16,255 nucleotides of DNA from UBA4459 sp036351335 (GTDB lineage: Bacteria; Bacteroidota; Bacteroidia; Bacteroidales; F082), in contig JAZBOW010000295.1 of the NCBI GenBank assembly GCA_036351335.1, positions 1 to 16,255 of the forward strand. Reading direction: 5' to 3'. The position numbers were made by a program, and so were the translations under genes. Below the pieces are notes generated by a model. The model was not told the DNA's origin and ran no database searches. It worked only from the letters and a program-made list of their open reading frames with translations. How positions within the stretch are numbered: the stretch's first letter is position 1; every line of letters starts with the position of its first letter. Of this stretch, positions 14,267-16,255 are shown piece by piece.

Positions 14267-15728
14267 GGATAACTTTTTTAGGTTTTGAAACAAGTACACC
14301 GATAACCAATACGAGTGAGCCCACGACAAATGCAGGTACAAAAGAAGTTTTCGCCTGGAATTGTTCAGGGACCATAGTACCGTATGTAAATAAGATCAGG
14401 TTAATCACAAAAGCCGTAAGAATACTGAATAAAGCCACTTTGCGATAGGCAAAGGCGTTTTTACTGATCAGTGCAAATAAAGTGATGGGCGCAAAAATGG
14501 TGATGGTTGAAATACCAACGACCATTAAATCTACAATATATGGAAAAACGAGTGCAGTAAACAGGGCAATGATACCAAAAATAATAGTAGCGATGCGGAT
14601 CAGTAAATGGGCCTTTTCTTTCGAGATATCTCCTTTTTTCTTGCCCCAGCCAACAAAATCCTTAACGGCTGAAATAGCAATAATATTTAAAAAACTATCG
14701 CCTGACGACATCAAGGCTGAAAGCAAGCCAACCACTGCAAACCCCAACAAAACAGGTCCAAAATTAATATCCATTAAGAAAACCTCAATGGTGTGGCGCG
14801 AAATAAACTCATAGGCCACATCCGCAGATTCGTTGGTTGCTAATTCTCTGTCTAATACTAATTTTATGGCCATGCCCACCATCGGAAAAATAATATAAAA
14901 CGGCAGCATACCAATTCCTGACCAGATACTGACTTTTCGAGCTACTTTTTCACTTTTTGCGGCGAGAATACGCTGCCATATATCCATTCGGACGAGCACG
15001 GACCAGGAAAGGAATAAAATAGTTCCAATCAAAAATCCCCAACCCAATTGGGTTCCGTTCAGCATTTCACGAGGTAACTCTTCCATCCGGCTAAAGAATT
15101 CCGTGTCGTCAATTATGCCGGGGATAAATATGAGAACGATCATAATCACAATAGCAATAAACTGAATCATATCAGTTAATATAACACCTGATAAGCCCGC
15201 AATGGCCGTATACACAATGATGATAAGCGCTGAAATGATGACCGCCGTTGTATAGCCAATTTCAAATGAATATTTTAATAAACTGGCCATGGCCACAAAC
15301 TGGGCAGCCAGGATGAAAAAGAAAATAAAGATGTTCACACCACTCACGGTGGCTGAAAAAATTCTTGAAAAGCCTTTTTCATCAGTCGAAGTAAATTTGT
15401 GGTTTAAATAATGTGGAAAGCTGTAGATATTATATTTGGCGCCATAGGTTCTTATTTTTCCGGCATAAAATGACATGATAACAAAGCCAATGACATAGGC
15501 AATCCCAATGGAAACCGCTGCAAATCCGGATTCATAACCCAAAGCCATCAATCCGATGGAAGTGCCGCCACCCACAAATGTGGCCAGTACCGTAAAAACC
15601 AGTGGCAGGGTTTTAGTATTCCTGTTGTTCACAAGGTATTGGTCGAAGTCGGAGCCGCGAAGGTGGCGGAAAGCCAGGTAAATAATCAGGATTAAATAAA
15701 TGATAATCCAAAAAAACAGCCAATTCAT
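14256..15728 (-). CDS. Sodium:solute symporter family transporter
   Basis: Inner-membrane secondary transporter that uses a sodium gradient (SSS family, LeuT fold). The 490 residues contain about 13 hydrophobic segments, the first at residues 4-19, separated by short loops. The conserved TM2 region VLATFVGGGTSIGLMALGYESG, the AGLSGVILTDMIQFI segment of the sixth helix and the GLLSALMSSGDSFLNIIAI segment (residues about 334-353, containing sodium-site serines) identify the family. Substrate cannot be assigned: the family carries sugars, amino acids, sialic acid, pantothenate and others, and there is no catabolic neighbour. A TATATTTG box lies 29 bases upstream. The last 11 bp overlap tadA. Confidence 0.92.
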   Translation of the reverse strand: MNWLFFWIIIYLILIIYLAFRHLRGSDFDQYLVNNRNTKTLPLVFTVLATFVGGGTSIGLMALGYESGFAAVSIGIAYVIGFVIMSFYAGKIRTYGAKYNIYSFPHYLNHKFTSTDEKGFSRIFSATVSGVNIFIFFFILAAQFVAMASLLKYSFEIGYTTAVIISALIIIVYTAIAGLSGVILTDMIQFIAIVIMIVLIFIPGIIDDTEFFSRMEELPREMLNGTQLGWGFLIGTILFLSWSVLVRMDIWQRILAAKSEKVARKVSIWSGIGMLPFYIIFPMVGMAIKLVLDRELATNESADVAYEFISRHTIEVFLMDINFGPVLLGFAVVGLLSALMSSGDSFLNIIAISAVKDFVGWGKKKGDISKEKAHLLIRIATIIFGIIALFTALVFPYIVDLMVVGISTITIFAPITLFALISKNAFAYRKVALFSILTAFVINLILFTYGTMVPEQFQAKTSFVPAFVVGSLVLVIGVLVSKPKKVIHEP

Positions 15729-15756
15729 AGTTTTAATTTATGTGACCAATAAAAAC

Positions 15757-15764
15757 CAAATATA
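15757..15764 (-). promoter_or_regulatory. -7 box TATATTTG upstream of the symporter
   Basis: Exact TAnnTTTG match on the minus strand, 28 bases before the ATG at 15728. No TTG at the usual -33 distance. It probably drives the symporter-tadA pair with a leader of about 20 bases. Confidence 0.5.
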
Positions 15765-15825
15765 ACTGAATAAATAGAAAGTCATATGTATGAAGTGTTG
15801 CGTGTCAATTTACAAGGTAACGTAC

Positions 15826-16255
15826 TCACGACTTTTCAGAAACAAACCTGATATTTCTTTTCAATCCCTTAAAACCTGTCCGTTGCAAAGCGCTATGCCT
15901 GAACAAACTATTGAACACAGGTTTTTCAAGCTGTTCCCAGTTATTTTTTTCCATATTGATTAAATCGTCTGACGGATTAAACAAAGGCTCATTATGAGGC
16001 TTTGAAAATTTATTCCACGGGCACACATCCTGGCATATATCGCAACCAAAAATCCAGTTATTAAAATTGTGCTTAAACTGTGTTAGAATTTCGCCTCGGT
16101 TTTCAATAGTTAGGTACGAAATACATTTCCTTGCATCTACCTGAAATGCTTCAATGGCCTGGGTAGGGCAGGCATCGATACATTTAGTACAGGTGCCGCA
16201 ATAGTTTTTATAATCAGTTTTATCATAGGCCAGCTCCAGGTCGCAAATGATATGA
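15826..16255 (-). CDS. queG: Epoxyqueuosine reductase QueG (5' end outside the window)
   Basis: Catalyses the last step of queuosine synthesis, reducing epoxyqueuosine in tRNA with a cobalamin and two 4Fe-4S clusters. The visible frame, open from the right edge, covers about the last 142 residues. The first ferredoxin-like motif CGTCTKCIDACP and the second GCDICQDVCPWN give eight cluster cysteines in the family pattern. The C-terminus has the usual HSALQRTGFKGLKRNI ending. A GTG at 16026 lies inside the second cysteine motif, so it is not a start. The N-terminal cobalamin-binding part is beyond the window. Its stop is 97 bases upstream of the symporter start on the same strand, and the TATATTTG box lies between them, so the symporter probably has its own promoter. 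Confidence 0.96.
   Translation of the reverse strand, partial: HIICDLELAYDKTDYKNYCGTCTKCIDACPTQAIEAFQVDARKCISYLTIENRGEILTQFKHNFNNWIFGCDICQDVCPWNKFSKPHNEPLFNPSDDLINMEKNNWEQLEKPVFNSLFRHSALQRTGFKGLKRNIRFVSEKS

Noticed and set aside
14267..14341. Longer start of TadA
   Set aside because: The extension lies wholly inside the symporter frame and adds a sequence foreign to the family; ATG at 14266 gives the usual N-terminus.
1..16255. CRISPR array, prophage, tRNA or rRNA genes
   Set aside because: No regularly spaced repeat-spacer units, phage structural genes, integrase, cloverleaf sequences or rRNA segments were seen on reading through the window.

Overview
The window looks like a chromosomal segment of a Bacteroidota bacterium, probably of the Cytophagales/Flavobacteriales type. 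It is AT-rich. Six gene starts are preceded by the Bacteroidota -7 promoter element TAnnTTTG. The aminopeptidase ends in a type IX secretion (T9SS) sorting domain. The histidine kinase/regulator pair resembles RprXY. Several genes use TTG starts or almost leaderless starts. The genus cannot be named from sequence alone.

Layout. 1-676: 3' part of an MscS-type mechanosensitive channel, ending at a strong bidirectional terminator shared with the convergent operon to its right. 752-4333 (minus strand, reads right to left): outer-membrane efflux protein (tolC-like), periplasmic adaptor (hlyD/macA-like), then tsaB. 4544-7573 (plus): a secreted M1 aminopeptidase followed by alkD. 7658-8884 (plus): a lipoprotein serine hydrolase of the class C beta-lactamase fold. 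8889-11016 (minus): response regulator and histidine kinase, overlapping by 17 bp. 11303-13237 (plus): DNA primase dnaG. 13817-15728 (minus): a sodium:solute symporter overlapping tadA. 15826-16255 (minus): the C-terminal part of queG, cut by the window edge.

The two stretches that protein genes do not explain are the most interesting. (1) Between dnaG and tadA, 13252-13676 on the minus strand has the marks of an undescribed structured RNA gene of about 425 nt: a TTG-N21-TACATTTG promoter, a purine-rich body with several GNRA-capped hairpins, and an intrinsic terminator just past the dnaG stop. A near-perfect 22-bp palindrome lies upstream of its promoter. (2) Between the histidine kinase and dnaG, a TAATTTTG box followed by two hairpins and a 9-bp GC-rich terminator (11113-11241) marks a small RNA or a dnaG leader attenuator of about 115 nt.

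A possible regulon links the region. TTAAC/TTAAA direct repeats with exact 10-bp spacing lie upstream of the kinase gene and the small RNA (four copies), upstream of the serine hydrolase (two copies, in a 16-nt block identical to the kinase site), and upstream of the tolC operon (two copies). OmpR/PhoB-type regulators, the class encoded here, usually bind such direct repeats. The idea that this two-component system controls its own gene, the small RNA, the hydrolase and the efflux operon is an inference.
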